In this document: one piece after another, positions 1-8,528 of the stretch | Position numbering within the stretch: position 1 is the stretch's first letter | Layout: every line of letters starts with the position of its first letter | Origin: JALYNX01 sp963746905 | GTDB taxonomy: Bacteria; Actinomycetota; Acidimicrobiia; Spongiisociales; ZC4RG35 | Assembly: GCA_963746905.1 (NCBI GenBank) | Contig: CAVVCY010000006.1 | Span: 1-24,094 of the forward strand | Direction of reading: 5' to 3' | DNA: 24,094 nt | Made by a program: the position numbers and the translations under genes | The notes under the pieces: generated by a model | What the model saw: only the letters and a program-made list of their open reading frames with translations | Told to the model about the DNA's origin: nothing | Databases searched by the model: none

Positions 1-898
1 TGGCCTCGGTTGGTGCCTACGCCCCTGGCGGCCGATACCCACTTCCCTCGTCGGTGCTGATGACTGTGGTACCCGCCCGTGTAGCCGGTGTGGATTCGGT
101 TTGGCTCGCCTCTCCCCGGCCGACGCAGGTCACCTTGGCGGCGGCGGCGATCGCCGGCGCCGATGGGTTGCTGGCTGTGGGCGGAGCGCAAGCCATCGCC
201 GCCCTTGCCTTCGGCACCGTCACTCCCCCGTGCGACTTGGTGGTCGGGCCAGGCAATCGGTGGGTAACCGCGGCCAAGAAATACCTGTTCGGGGAGATCG
301 GAATCGACGGGCTGGCGGGGCCGAGCGAGATCCTCGTCATCGCCGACGACACGGCCGACCCTGAATTGGTCGGATCCGACCTCCTGGCACAGGCGGAGCA
401 TGACGATGACACGGTGCCGATGCTGGTCACCACCAGCCAGAACCTGGCCAACGCGGTCGAGGAAGCGATCGGGCGGCAGTTGTCCGACCTTCCCACGTCC
501 GAGACCGCATCGCGCGCCCTGGAGAACGGGTTTTGCCTGATTGTCGGATCGCTCGAACAGGCGAGCTCCGTGTCGAATCGCTTGGCACCCGAGCATCTGG
601 CACTTCATGTCGACGACCCCGGATCTCTCCTCGCTCGGCTGCGCTCGTATGGCTCGGTCTTCGTCGGCAGCGGAACGGCGGAAGCCTTCGCCGACTATGG
701 CGTAGGCCCCAACCACGTATTGCCAACGGGTGGTGGCGCCCGATATCAATCGGGCCTGTCGGTGCTCACCTATCTCCGGTCACCAACCTGGACCGCCCTC
801 GACGACCCGACCCTGCTGATCGAGGACACGGTCCTCCTGGCGCGTCTCGAGGGACTGGAGGCGCATGCCCGAGCCGCCCAATTCGGGCTGGAGGTTGA
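1..898 (+). CDS. hisD: Histidinol dehydrogenase, 3' part (frameshift at extreme end)
   Basis: The C-terminal two thirds of HisD, which oxidises L-histidinol to L-histidine in two NAD-dependent steps (last steps of histidine synthesis, cytosol). The 5' end lies outside the window; frame 3 is open from base 3 and begins in the conserved VGAYAPGGRYPLPSSVLM block. Family residues visible: the zinc-binding Gln and His in LAQAEHDDDT, the catalytic Glu-His pair in RLAPEHL, the Asp of ADYGVGPNHVLPTGGG, and the late His of EGLEAHARA. As sequenced, frame 3 runs on to base 1268 with no HisD-like sequence after the ARAAQ near 881. One extra A in the AA at 880-881 would give a normal ending QIRAGG and a TGA at 896-898, right against the stop of the convergent tetR. 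I therefore end the gene at 898 and treat the run-on as an indel artefact. Identity is sure; the exact end is inferred. Confidence 0.93.
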
Positions 899-1484
899 TC
901 AGCTGCGCCAGCCATCGAGCAAAGCGTCGACCAGCTTCTCTTCCCATCGCTCGTCGACACCTCGTATCGGGGTCATCATCTTCCGAAGAAGTGTCGGCCC
1001 GCTGATCATGTCGACAGCAAGTTGCACATCGAGATCCCGACGCAGCGAGCCGTTCGATCCCCCGACTGATCATCTGGGCGATCATCCGCCGCCTGGGCAG
1101 GATCACCGCTTCGGCGTAGTGCTTTCCCACCTCGGTGCCTGCCGCCACCTCGCCGATGAGCCAGGGAAAGATGCTTCCTCCCTTCATCTCGGACATGAAG
1201 GTGCGCAACGCACCAGAAGCGTGACGAGATCGGCCCGGTATGTCGCCGGTCTCCGGAACTTCCACTGAGGCCACCAGACCGGCCACCGCGTCGATGAGCA
1301 GGTCCTCTCGCGAATCCCAACGCCTGTAGATCGTCGCCTTGCCCACCCCGGCCCGGGCGGCCACGCCATCCATGCTGACGGCTTGGAGGCCGACTTCGTC
1401 CAGCATCTCGAGGGCAGCCTGGATGATGGCGGCGTCTACCGATGCGTTCCGGGGCCGGCCGGGCTTTCGATCAGTGGATGTCAT
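899..1484 (-). CDS. TetR/AcrR family repressor (one frameshift)
   Basis: One-component transcription repressor, probably of the MFS efflux gene just upstream. The N-terminal helix-turn-helix is clear (GVAARAGVGKATIYRRW, about residues 35-51), followed by a ligand-binding domain. The ATG at 1484 is chosen because KPGRPR follows directly and it overlaps the MFS stop by 14 nt, a coupled arrangement. Near 1050-1055 the frame shifts by +1: after SRGIER the reading frame loses TetR character, while the next frame continues with RDLDVQLAVDMISGP and VDERWEEKLVDALLDGWRS and stops at 899-901. The corrected protein is about 194 aa, a usual length. The untreated frame runs antisense into hisD to base 780, which is unlikely to be real. 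Either a pseudogene or a sequence error; I favour error because neighbouring conserved genes show the same defect. The ligand is unknown. Confidence 0.85.
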
Positions 1485-3010
1485 CGGCTGGAACTGCCCC
1501 GACTTCGGCCACTTCCAACGCACGGGCGGGCAGGAACAAATAGGTGATCACCGCTCCGAGAAGCACCACTCCAGCCGCAACCCAAACCGCGATCTCGCAT
1601 CCCGCCGATGAATGCCGCCGAAGCAGCATCGACCAGTTGCGCTCCGGCTTCGCCGATCTGGGAAGCCACCGCCACCGCCCCACCGATCGAGTCGCCGGCG
1701 ATCTGCGCCGCCTCGGCTGGCAGGTTGGCCACGACCGGCGCCATCGCGTTGCCGAAGGACGAGGCGAGGATGCTGCCCAAGACGGCGACGCCGAGTGCCC
1801 CACCGATCTGACGCGTGGTGTCGTTCATCGCCGAGCCCACACCGGCCTTGGCGAGGGGCAGCGAGCCCATGATCGACTCGGTGGCCGGTGCCATCGCCGT
1901 CCCCATGCCGATACCCAGAATCGCCAGTGCGATGGCCACTCTCCCGTAACCGGTGTCGACGGTGATCGTTGCCAGGATCGACATCGCCACCGCAACGATC
2001 GTCAGTCCGGTGGTGACGACTCGCTTGGTACCGAACCTCTCGGCGAACCGCGCCGACAGCGGCGCGGCAATGATCATCGTGGCCACCGGCATCACCCGGA
2101 AGCCGGCCTCCAACGGTGAGAACCCAAGGACGAACTGGAGGTATTGGGTGTTGAGGAAAACTGTTCCGAACATCGCAAAGAAGACCATCGTGATGGCCAC
2201 GCTGGCGGCGCTGAACCGCGGGTTTTCGAAGAAGGAGAGCTGGAGCATCGGATGCTCGGTGTGCGCCTCCCACCAGAGAAAGACGACGATCAGCACCGCG
2301 GCGAGCCCGAACATTGCCAGAATCAGCGGATCCGTCCAACCTCGCGACGGCGCCTCGATGATGGCGTAGACCAGGGCCACCAATCCGACGATCGAGAGCA
2401 CAGCCCCGACCGGGTCGAGCGGCGTGGCGGCAGGGTCCTTGGATTCCGGAACCAGGAAGAACCCGAGGGCAATGGCGACTACTACCACGAAGACGTTGAT
2501 CAGGAAGATCGAGCCCCACCAGAAGTTCTCGAGCAAAAAGCCGCCGAGCACCGGGCCAAGGACAATCCCCAAACCGGCCACTGCGGCCCAGGCGGCGATC
2601 GCCCGTCCCCGTTCCGGGCCCGAGAAGACGTTGGTGATGATGGACAGCGTGGCGGGCATGATCAGCGCCCCACCGATTCCCATCACCGCCCTCGCCGCGA
2701 TCAGGCTGTTTGCCGAATCGGCGAAGGCCGCGGCGATCGAACTGAGACCGAAGAGGATCAGGCCGATGCTCAATGCGAGCTTGCGCCCGAATCGGTCACC
2801 AAGAGCACCCATGGTGAGAAGCAACCCGGCGAACACCAAGATGTAGGCATCGACCATCCACTGCAGCTGGCTGGCCGTTGCTCCGAGCTCACGAACCAAG
2901 GTGGGCAGGGCAACATTGAGAATGGTGTTGTCCAACCCGATGATGACGAGGCTCAGGGAGAGCACACCAAGGGTCGCCCACCGCCTCCGATAAATAGTCT
3001 CCGCGTCCAC
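1471..3010 (-). CDS. MFS drug efflux transporter, DHA2 (EmrB/QacA) type (frameshift near C-terminus)
   Basis: Inner-membrane proton antiporter of the 14-helix DHA2 family, expected to export toxic or amphipathic compounds. Seen: a first helix with the family signature GLDNTILNVALPTL, motif A GALGDRFGRK after helix 2, motif C-like GIVLGPVLGG in helix 5, and many hydrophobic segments over about 510 residues. The start is GTG at 3010 because AAGGAG lies 5 nt upstream (3016-3021). At about 1595-1603 the frame changes by +1: the first frame turns non-hydrophobic after AFIGGM, while the next supplies the missing last helix AVWVAAGVVLLGAVITYLFL and ends ADDIH at 1471-1473. Corrected length is about 512 aa. 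It lies upstream of and overlaps tetR, so the two form a repressor/efflux operon. The substrate cannot be told from sequence. Confidence 0.88.
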
Positions 3011-3015
3011 ACCTG

Positions 3016-3071
3016 CTCCTTCAAGTTACGAAACTAGACGGTATCGTATCGGAATCGTCCGCGGGCTGCAA
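3016..3071 (-). promoter_or_regulatory. Candidate promoter, operator and RBS of the MFS-tetR operon
   Basis: On the minus strand a -35-like TTGCAG (3066-3071) is followed after 17 bp by a -10-like TACGAT (3043-3048), then AAGGAG (3016-3021) and the GTG at 3010. An inverted repeat with arms TACGA (3027-3031) and TCGTA (3044-3048) spans the -10 and expected start site, where a TetR dimer would block transcription. The repeat is short (5-bp arms, 12-bp gap), and the overlapping direct repeat GTATCGTATC makes it ambiguous. Confidence 0.4.
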
Positions 3072-3080
3072 ACACCGGTG

Positions 3081-4310
3081 TCAGCTGCGGTTCAGGGCCC
3101 TTCGCTCCTCGAGAAAGCGCCGCTCCGCCTGGTTGTTCGCCAGATCGATCGCCTCCCCGTAGGCGACGTCCGCTTCGTCGATCTGGCCGAGACGGCGCAG
3201 CATTTCCGCCCGGGTGGCGTGGAAGAGGTGGTAGTCGCCGAGAACGAGTGCATCGAGCTCGGCCAGGGCAGCGGGTGCCCCATGGACCTCGGCCACGGCA
3301 ACCGCCCGGTTGAGAGCAACCACCGGCGTCGGAGCGATCTGCATCAGCTGGTCGTAGAGCTGGAGCACTTGACCCCAGTCGGTCTGCTCCGCCGTCTTGG
3401 CGTCGCTGTGAACGGCGGCGATGGCGGCCTGGATCTGGAACGGGCCGGGATGATTTCGACGGAGGCAGGCTCGAACCAGGTCCTGGCCCTCGCCAATCAG
3501 GTTCCTATCCCACAGGGCCCGATCCTGATTCGGCAGCATGACCATCGACCCGTCGGGGGTGGTCCTGGCGGCCTGACGTGATTGGGTGAGCAGGAGCAGG
3601 GCGAGCAAGCCCACGGCTTCGGGCTCATCGGGCATCAGGTCGGCGAGAAGGCGACCGAGGCGGATCGCCTCATCACACAGCTCGGCCCGCACCAGCTCGT
3701 CGCCGCTGGAAGCGGTGTAGCCCTCGTTGAAGATCAGGTAGATGACAGTGAGGACAGCTCCAAGACGGTCGGGAAGATCGGCGTCGCGCGGGATGCGATA
3801 GGGGATGTTGGCCGCCTTGATCTTGCGCTTTGCCCTCACCAGCCGCTGCGCCATCGTCGGCTCCGGAACCAGAAACGCACGGGCGATCTCGGGAGTCTGC
3901 AGGCCGCCCAGGAGCCGAAGGGTCAGCGCCACCTGGGCCGATGTCTCCAGCGCCGGGTGACAGCAGGTGAAGACGAGCCGGAGGCGATCGTCGCTCACCG
4001 GACCCCCCGGTGGCTCCGGCTCCGACTGGGCATCGAGCAAGGCAGCTTGGGCATGGCGGTCCTCTCTGCTCGACTCTCGTCGCAGACGGTCGATTGCCCG
4101 ATTCCGGGCGGTGGTGACGATCCACCCCCCGGGGTTGGGGGGAAGACCCGTCTCTGGCCAACGCTCGCTGGCCACCACGAACGCCTCCTGAACCGCCTCC
4201 TCGGCGACGTCGATGTCACGGAAGAGGCGGATCAGGGTGGCGACGGCCTTGCCGGACTCCTCCCGGAAGATCCGGTCAATGGCGGCGGCCTCGGTGCCCG
4301 ACGAGGTCAC
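3081..4310 (-). CDS. ECF RNA polymerase sigma factor, ECF42-type with C-terminal TPR-like extension
   Basis: Alternative sigma factor of about 409 aa. Sigma region 2 occupies about residues 10-80 (LFRDIDVAEEAVQEAF, GGWIVTTARNRAIDRLRRE) and region 4 about 115-170 (LRLLGGLQTPEIARAFLVPE, MAQRLVRAKRKI). The remaining roughly 230 residues are alpha-helical and TPR-like (YDQLMQIAPTPVVALNRAVA, LGQIDEADVAYGEAIDLA). This long C-terminal extension and the partner gene directly upstream define the ECF42 group, in which the known targets are DGPF/YCII genes rather than a classic anti-sigma circuit; no anti-sigma gene is seen here. The start is GTG at 4310, one base after the DGPF stop, so the two are co-translated. 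The gene is intact. What activates it is unknown; the extension is thought to take part in control. Confidence 0.92.
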   Translation of the reverse strand: MTSSGTEAAAIDRIFREESGKAVATLIRLFRDIDVAEEAVQEAFVVASERWPETGLPPNPGGWIVTTARNRAIDRLRRESSREDRHAQAALLDAQSEPEPPGGPVSDDRLRLVFTCCHPALETSAQVALTLRLLGGLQTPEIARAFLVPEPTMAQRLVRAKRKIKAANIPYRIPRDADLPDRLGAVLTVIYLIFNEGYTASSGDELVRAELCDEAIRLGRLLADLMPDEPEAVGLLALLLLTQSRQAARTTPDGSMVMLPNQDRALWDRNLIGEGQDLVRACLRRNHPGPFQIQAAIAAVHSDAKTAEQTDWGQVLQLYDQLMQIAPTPVVALNRAVAVAEVHGAPAALAELDALVLGDYHLFHATRAEMLRRLGQIDEADVAYGEAIDLANNQAERRFLEERRALNRS

Positions 4311-4311
4311 C

Positions 4312-4669
4312 TCAGGCGTCGGGCTCGTCCTGGAAGGGCCGGACTTCTATCGCACCCCGGCAGGCGACGGTCGCCTTGCGAGCCCAATCCAGAGCCGCAT
4401 CGAGATCCGGAGCCTCGATGACCCAAAAGCCACCGATCTGCTCCTTGGTCTCGGCGAACGGCCCGTCGGTGATCATGATCTCGCCACTTTGTGCGCTGAC
4501 CACAGTGGCGGTGTCGACAGGGTGCAGGCCTCCGGCAAACACCCATGCGCCAGCAGCCATCATCTCGGCGTTCACCACATCGACGTCGGCATAGACCTTC
4601 TCGATCTCCTCGGGGAGGGAGCGCGGTGTTTCCCTCAACGTCGAACACTGAAAGCAGGTACTGGGTCAT
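4312..4669 (-). CDS. YCII-related DGPF-domain protein (frameshift near N-terminus)
   Basis: Small protein (about 118 aa when corrected) of the YCII/DGPF family, the usual partner and target of ECF42 sigma factors; its biochemical role is not known. Seen: N-terminal strand MTQYLLSVFDVE, the middle NAEMMAAGAWVFAGGLHP, the family motif ITDGPFAETKEQIGGFWVIE, and the last strand GAIEVRPF. ATG at 4669 has a good AGGAGA 5 nt upstream. The first 12 codons are in one frame and the rest in another; dropping one G from the GGG at 4632-4634 gives DVEETPRSLPEEIEKVY, as expected for the family. A shorter version from a TTG at 4638 would lose the first beta strand, so I regard the indel as an error or recent mutation. 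It precedes the sigma gene by one base. Confidence 0.87.
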
Positions 4670-4686
4670 GATGATCTCCTGTCTCC

Positions 4687-4705
4687 GGGAGGCACTTTGC
4701 CTCCC
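4687..4705. other. Perfect 7-bp hairpin in the DGPF leader
   Basis: GGGAGGC / GCCTCCC with a 5-nt loop lies 17 nt upstream of the DGPF start codon and downstream of the candidate ECF42 promoter, so it would sit in the 5' leader of that mRNA. It could also end icmF transcripts, but no T-run follows on the minus strand. Function unknown. Confidence 0.4.
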
Positions 4706-4718
4706 ACTTCATACCCAC

Positions 4719-4745
4719 TACGAACGGCTTTGCGCCATTTCGACA
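4719..4745 (-). promoter_or_regulatory. Candidate ECF42-dependent promoter of the DGPF-sigma operon
   Basis: Minus strand: TGTCGA (4740-4745), a 17-bp gap, then CGTA (4719-4722). From memory, the ECF42 promoter signature described for Streptomyces venezuelae is TGTCGA at -35 and CGA/TC at -10, in front of DGPF genes. The -35 matches exactly and the -10 matches three of four bases, at the right distance and in front of the expected target. This implies that the sigma factor also raises its own expression, because its gene follows the target in the same operon. Confidence 0.6.
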
Positions 4746-4765
4746 CCGGGAGGCGCATTTCTCGG

Positions 4766-7700
4766 CTACATGTTGCGGCGGTATTGGCCGCCGACGTCGT
4801 AGAGGGCTTGGCTCATCTGGCCGAGTGAGGCGACTTTGGCGGTCTCCATCAACTGGTTGAAGATGTTGCCTCCGGTGACGGCCACCTTTTGGAGGGCGGC
4901 GAGTGCTGGGGGCGCCGTCTCAGTGTTCCGATCCTGGAAGGCGCGCACATTGGTGATCTGGCGGTCTTTGTCGGTGGTGGTGGAGCGGATCAGCTCTGTT
5001 GGGACGACGAAAGGTGAGCCGGCTTTGGATATGAAGGTATTGACCCCGACGATCGGATAGGCGCCGGACTCTTTCTGCTGCTCGTAATAGAGCGATTCCT
5101 CTTGGATCTTGGTTCGCTGGTATTGGCGCTCCATGGCGCCGAGGACTCCCCCGCGGCTGTTGAGCCGCTCGAATTCGAGTAGCACCGCCTCTTCGACAAG
5201 ATCGGTGAGCTCCTCGATGATGAAGCTGCCTTGCAGCGGGTTCTCGTTCTTGGTGAGGCCGAGCTCGCGGTTGATGATGAGCTGGATGGCGACCGCCCGC
5301 CGCACCGACTCCTCTGTGGGAGTGGTGATCGCCTCGTCATACGCGTTGGTATGCAAGCTATTGGTGTTGTCGTAGACGGCGTAGAGCGCCTGAAGCGTGG
5401 TCCGGATGTCGTTGAAGCTGATCTCCTGCGCGTGGAGGGACCGGCCCGAAGTCTGCACGTGGTATTTCAGCTTCTGGGATCGGTCGTTCCCCCCGTACCG
5501 ATGTTTGATCGCTTTCGCCCAGATCCGGCGGGCGACCCTGCCAATGACGGCGTATTCGGCGTCGATGCCGTTGGAGAAGAAGAAGGAGAGGTTGGGGGCG
5601 AAGTCGTCGATGTCCATCCCCCGAGCCAGATAGTTCTCGATGTAGGTGAACCCGTTGGCGAGGGTGAAGGCGAGTTGGGTGATCGCGTTGGCTCCTGCTT
5701 CAGCCATGTGATATCCGCTGATCGACACCGAGTAGAAGCTGTCGACGTCGTTGTCGACGAAGTACTGCTGGATGTCACCCATCATCCGCAGGGCGAACTC
5801 GGTGGAGAAGATGCAGGTGTTCTGGGCTTGGTCTTCCTTGAGAATGTCGGCCTGCACGGTCCCTCGCACCCGATGGATCGTCTCCTGCTTGATCCTTTGA
5901 TAGGCGTCTGCGGGCAGGACCTGATCGCCGGTAACTCCGAGCAGGCGCAGCCCGAGCCCCTCATTCCCTGCCGGCAGCGGACCGGCGTATTCGGGCCGAG
6001 GACGGTCACCGTAGATCCCGGCGATCGTGGCTTCGACCTCATCCCACAGACCCTGGTCGGTGATGTGGGTCTCACAAGCCTGATCGATGGCGGCGTTCAT
6101 GAAGAAAGCGAGGATCATCGGGGCCGGTCCGTTGATGGTCATCGACACCGAGGTCGCCGGGTCGGAAAGGTCGAACCCGGAGTACAGCTTCTTGGCGTCG
6201 TCCACGGTGGCGATGGAGACCCCTGAGTTCCCCACCTTTCCGTAGATATCGGGCCGCTCGTGGGGATCCTCGCCATAGAGGGTGACCGAGTCGAACGCCG
6301 TGGACAACCTCTTGGCCGGGGTGTCCGCAGCCAGATAGTGGAAGCGACGGTTGGTCTGCTCCGGCGGGCCTTCACCCGCGAACATCCGCGCCGGATCTTC
6401 CTCCGCCCGTTTGAATGGAAAGACCCCGGCCGTGTATGGGAATTCGCCGGGGACGTTCTCCTGGAGCAACCACCGGAGCCGGTCACCCCACGACCGGTAG
6501 CGGGGAAGGGCAACCCTTGGCACCCGGGTGTGGCTCAGCGTCTCCTGATGCAACGGCACCCGGATCTCGTTGCCCCGGACGTGATAGATGAACTCCTCCC
6601 CCGAATACTCCGCAAGCATCCCATCCCAATGGTCGAGCGCCCGGCGATTGGCGGGATCGAGGTTCTCTGCGGCGGTGGCTGTCTCCCGGGCAACGTCGAC
6701 CCCGGCCTCGTCCGCACCCTGCAACCGATAGAGGGTCTCGGCCACCGACTCCTGGTCGGCCGCCCACGTGTCGTAGTCCCGGATCTTGGCGACGACCTCG
6801 GCCAGGTAGCGGGTGCGCTCGGGTGGAACGACGTGTCGCTTTGCGCTGTCTGCAATAGGCAGGTCGATCGTCGATTCCAGGCCGAGTTTGGTGACCAGGG
6901 CCTTGTAGAACCGGTTGGTCCCAGGGTCGTTGAAGTCTGAGGCGACGGTGAGATGGATCGGCAGCGAAGGCGTCGTCGGCGTTGAATTCGAGGTGGTTCC
7001 GCTTGTACTGCTTGCGGACATCGCGCAGGGCGTCGAGCGCCCCCTCCTTGTCCGCCTTGTTGATCGCCACCATGTCGGCGAAGTCCAACATGTCGATCTT
7101 CTCGAGTTGGGTGGCCGCCCCGTACTCGGGGGTCATCACATACATCGACAAGTCGGAGAAGTCGACGATCTCGGTGTCGGACTGGCCGATCCCCGACGTC
7201 TCCAGGATCACCAGGTCGAAGCCGGCCGCCTTCACCACTTCCAACGCCTGGCGAACGTGAGGCGACAGGGAGAGGTTGGGCTGGCGGGTCGCCAGCGACC
7301 GCATGTAGGCCCGGGGATGGGGCAGCGAGTTCATCCGGATCCGATCCCCCAACAGGGCGCCACCAGAACGTCGCTTCGAAGGATCCACCGAGATGACTGC
7401 CAAACGAAGATCGACGAAATCGAGGAGGAGACGTCGCACCAGCTCGTCGACCAAACTCGACTTCCCCGACCCCCCGGTCCCGGTCACCCCAACCACCAAT
7501 CCGCTCGAGGCGGCCGCCTTCGCTTCGACCTGCTCGAACACGTCGGCGTATTTCTCCGGATAGTTCTCCGCCGCCGAAATCAGGCTCGCCACCACCTTGG
7601 TGCCCTGGGTCGTGAGACTCGACAGGTCGAAGTCTTTGCCAAGCTCACCCGTGGCGAAATCCGAACGGGCGATCATGTCCGCGACCATCCCCACCAACCC

Positions 7701-8096
7701 CAACTGCCGACCATCATCGGGTGAGTAGATCCTGGTCACCCCATAGGCACCCAATTCCTCACCCTCCGCAGGGAGAATCGTCCCCCCACCACCACCGAAG
7801 AGGCGAATGTGGCCGGAGTCCCGCTCCACCAGCAAATCCCTGACATAGCGGTAGAACTCCATGTGCCCGCCCTGATAAGAAGTCACCGCAATGGCGTGGG
7901 CATCCTCCTCGATCGCGGTCTCCACGATGTCGAGCCCGGTCCGGTTATGCCCGAGATGGATCACCTCGGCTCCCGAGGCCTGAAGAATCCGCCTGAAAAT
8001 GTTTATCGAGGCGTCATGGCCGTCAAAAAGGGTGGTCGCGGTGACGAAACGGACCCTGTTGGCCGGGCGGGAATGCTCTGGGAGGCGGTCAGTCAT
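4766..8096 (-). CDS. icmF: Fused isobutyryl-CoA mutase IcmF (one frameshift in the linker)
   Basis: Adenosylcobalamin enzyme that interconverts isobutyryl-CoA and n-butyryl-CoA, fused to its own G-protein chaperone. Domain order: B12-binding domain (about residues 15-150; the cobalt-ligand His is in LFDGHDAS, near residue 27, then SYQGGH and FGGGGG); MeaI/ArgK-like GTPase (about 200-370; Walker A GTGGSGKS near 206, DPSKRRSGGALLGDR, ETSGIGQSD, NKAD near 346); mutase barrel (from about 380; FPYTAGVFPFKR, RLSTAFDSVTLYG, MTINGPAPMILAFF, GYHMAEAGA). The Phe in GVFPF aligns with the Phe of isobutyryl-CoA mutases where methylmalonyl-CoA mutases have Tyr. Around 6969-6970 the frame shifts by +1; removing one C gives a continuous linker DDASLPIHLTVASDFNDPG and about 1109 aa, normal for IcmF. 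ATG at 8096 follows AAGGAG with a short 3-nt spacer; a TTG at 8108 is the alternative. It stands alone on the minus strand. Confidence 0.92.
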
Positions 8097-8152
8097 GCTC
8101 TCCTTCAAGGACTAGTCCAAACAGTACCGCTGGATTCGGACGATTTCCCCGT

Positions 8153-8180
8153 TTCAACTCGTTGCGAAGACCACTAGATT
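8153..8180 (+). promoter_or_regulatory. Candidate promoter for a leaderless small gene
   Basis: TTCAAC (8153-8158), a 16-bp spacer and TAGATT (8175-8180, an actinobacterial TANNNT -10) end 9 bp before the ATG at 8190. A transcript would therefore begin at or within a few bases of the start codon, and no Shine-Dalgarno sequence is present. The -35 is weak. Confidence 0.35.
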
Positions 8181-8189
8181 GGGTCTGGG

Positions 8190-8501
8190 ATGGCTTATTA
8201 CTTAGGGCGGCTTCAAGGCTCCAGACTGGAGCCGACACACGTGACGATCGAAATCGATGACGCGTGATTCCGGATCACCACCGGGCGACGGCACATGGGC
8301 TCATGGCCGATGCGCGAGGTGAAGGTGGAGCGCACCTCGATCTATCGATTCTCATTCGACATCGAAGGCGACCATCTGGAGTTCTTCCCCGACGATCCGT
8401 CAGAGTTCTCAGACGCGGTAGGGGCTTTCATCGACCTGACGGACAGTAAACGCGGGCGCTTCGGGCTCAAGGCCCGTATCCAAAACGCCTCCGGCAGCTA
8501 G
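8190..8501 (+). CDS. Small unknown protein, interrupted by an in-frame TGA
   Basis: I do not recognise this protein. The reading frame from ATG 8190 has a TGA at 8265-8267 and then continues open to the TAG at 8499-8501. Both sides look like one small strand-rich domain: before the stop RLEPTHVTIEIDDA, after it FRITTGRRHMGSWP, then VKVERTSIYRFSFDIEGDHL, EFFPDDPSEFSDAVGAFIDL and a basic tail GRFGLKARI. A single substitution (for example to TGG or CGA) would give 103 aa. Alternatively the gene begins at ATG 8295 or 8310 and encodes 68 or 63 aa, but neither start has a ribosome binding site, while 8190 has a plausible promoter. No transmembrane segment or cysteine is seen. A 7-bp inverted repeat (GGCTCCA/TGGAGCC, 8217-8233) lies in the 5' part. 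Confidence 0.5.
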
Positions 8502-8528
8502 ACCCGCTCACCTGCCAACATTGGGACT

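Noticed and set aside
899..1268. Run-on of the hisD frame by about 120 codons
   Set aside because: It has no HisD character, lies antisense to a good tetR gene, and disappears with one base restored at 880-881.
6483..7021. Programmed ribosomal frameshift in icmF
   Set aside because: No clear slippery heptamer is seen at the junction, IcmF is normally one continuous frame, and similar one-base defects occur in nearby genes.
8265..8267. TGA as selenocysteine or a reassigned codon
   Set aside because: No SECIS-like hairpin was recognised just after it, the protein has no redox motif, and TGA is an ordinary stop for several neighbours such as imuB and the SGNH hydrolase.
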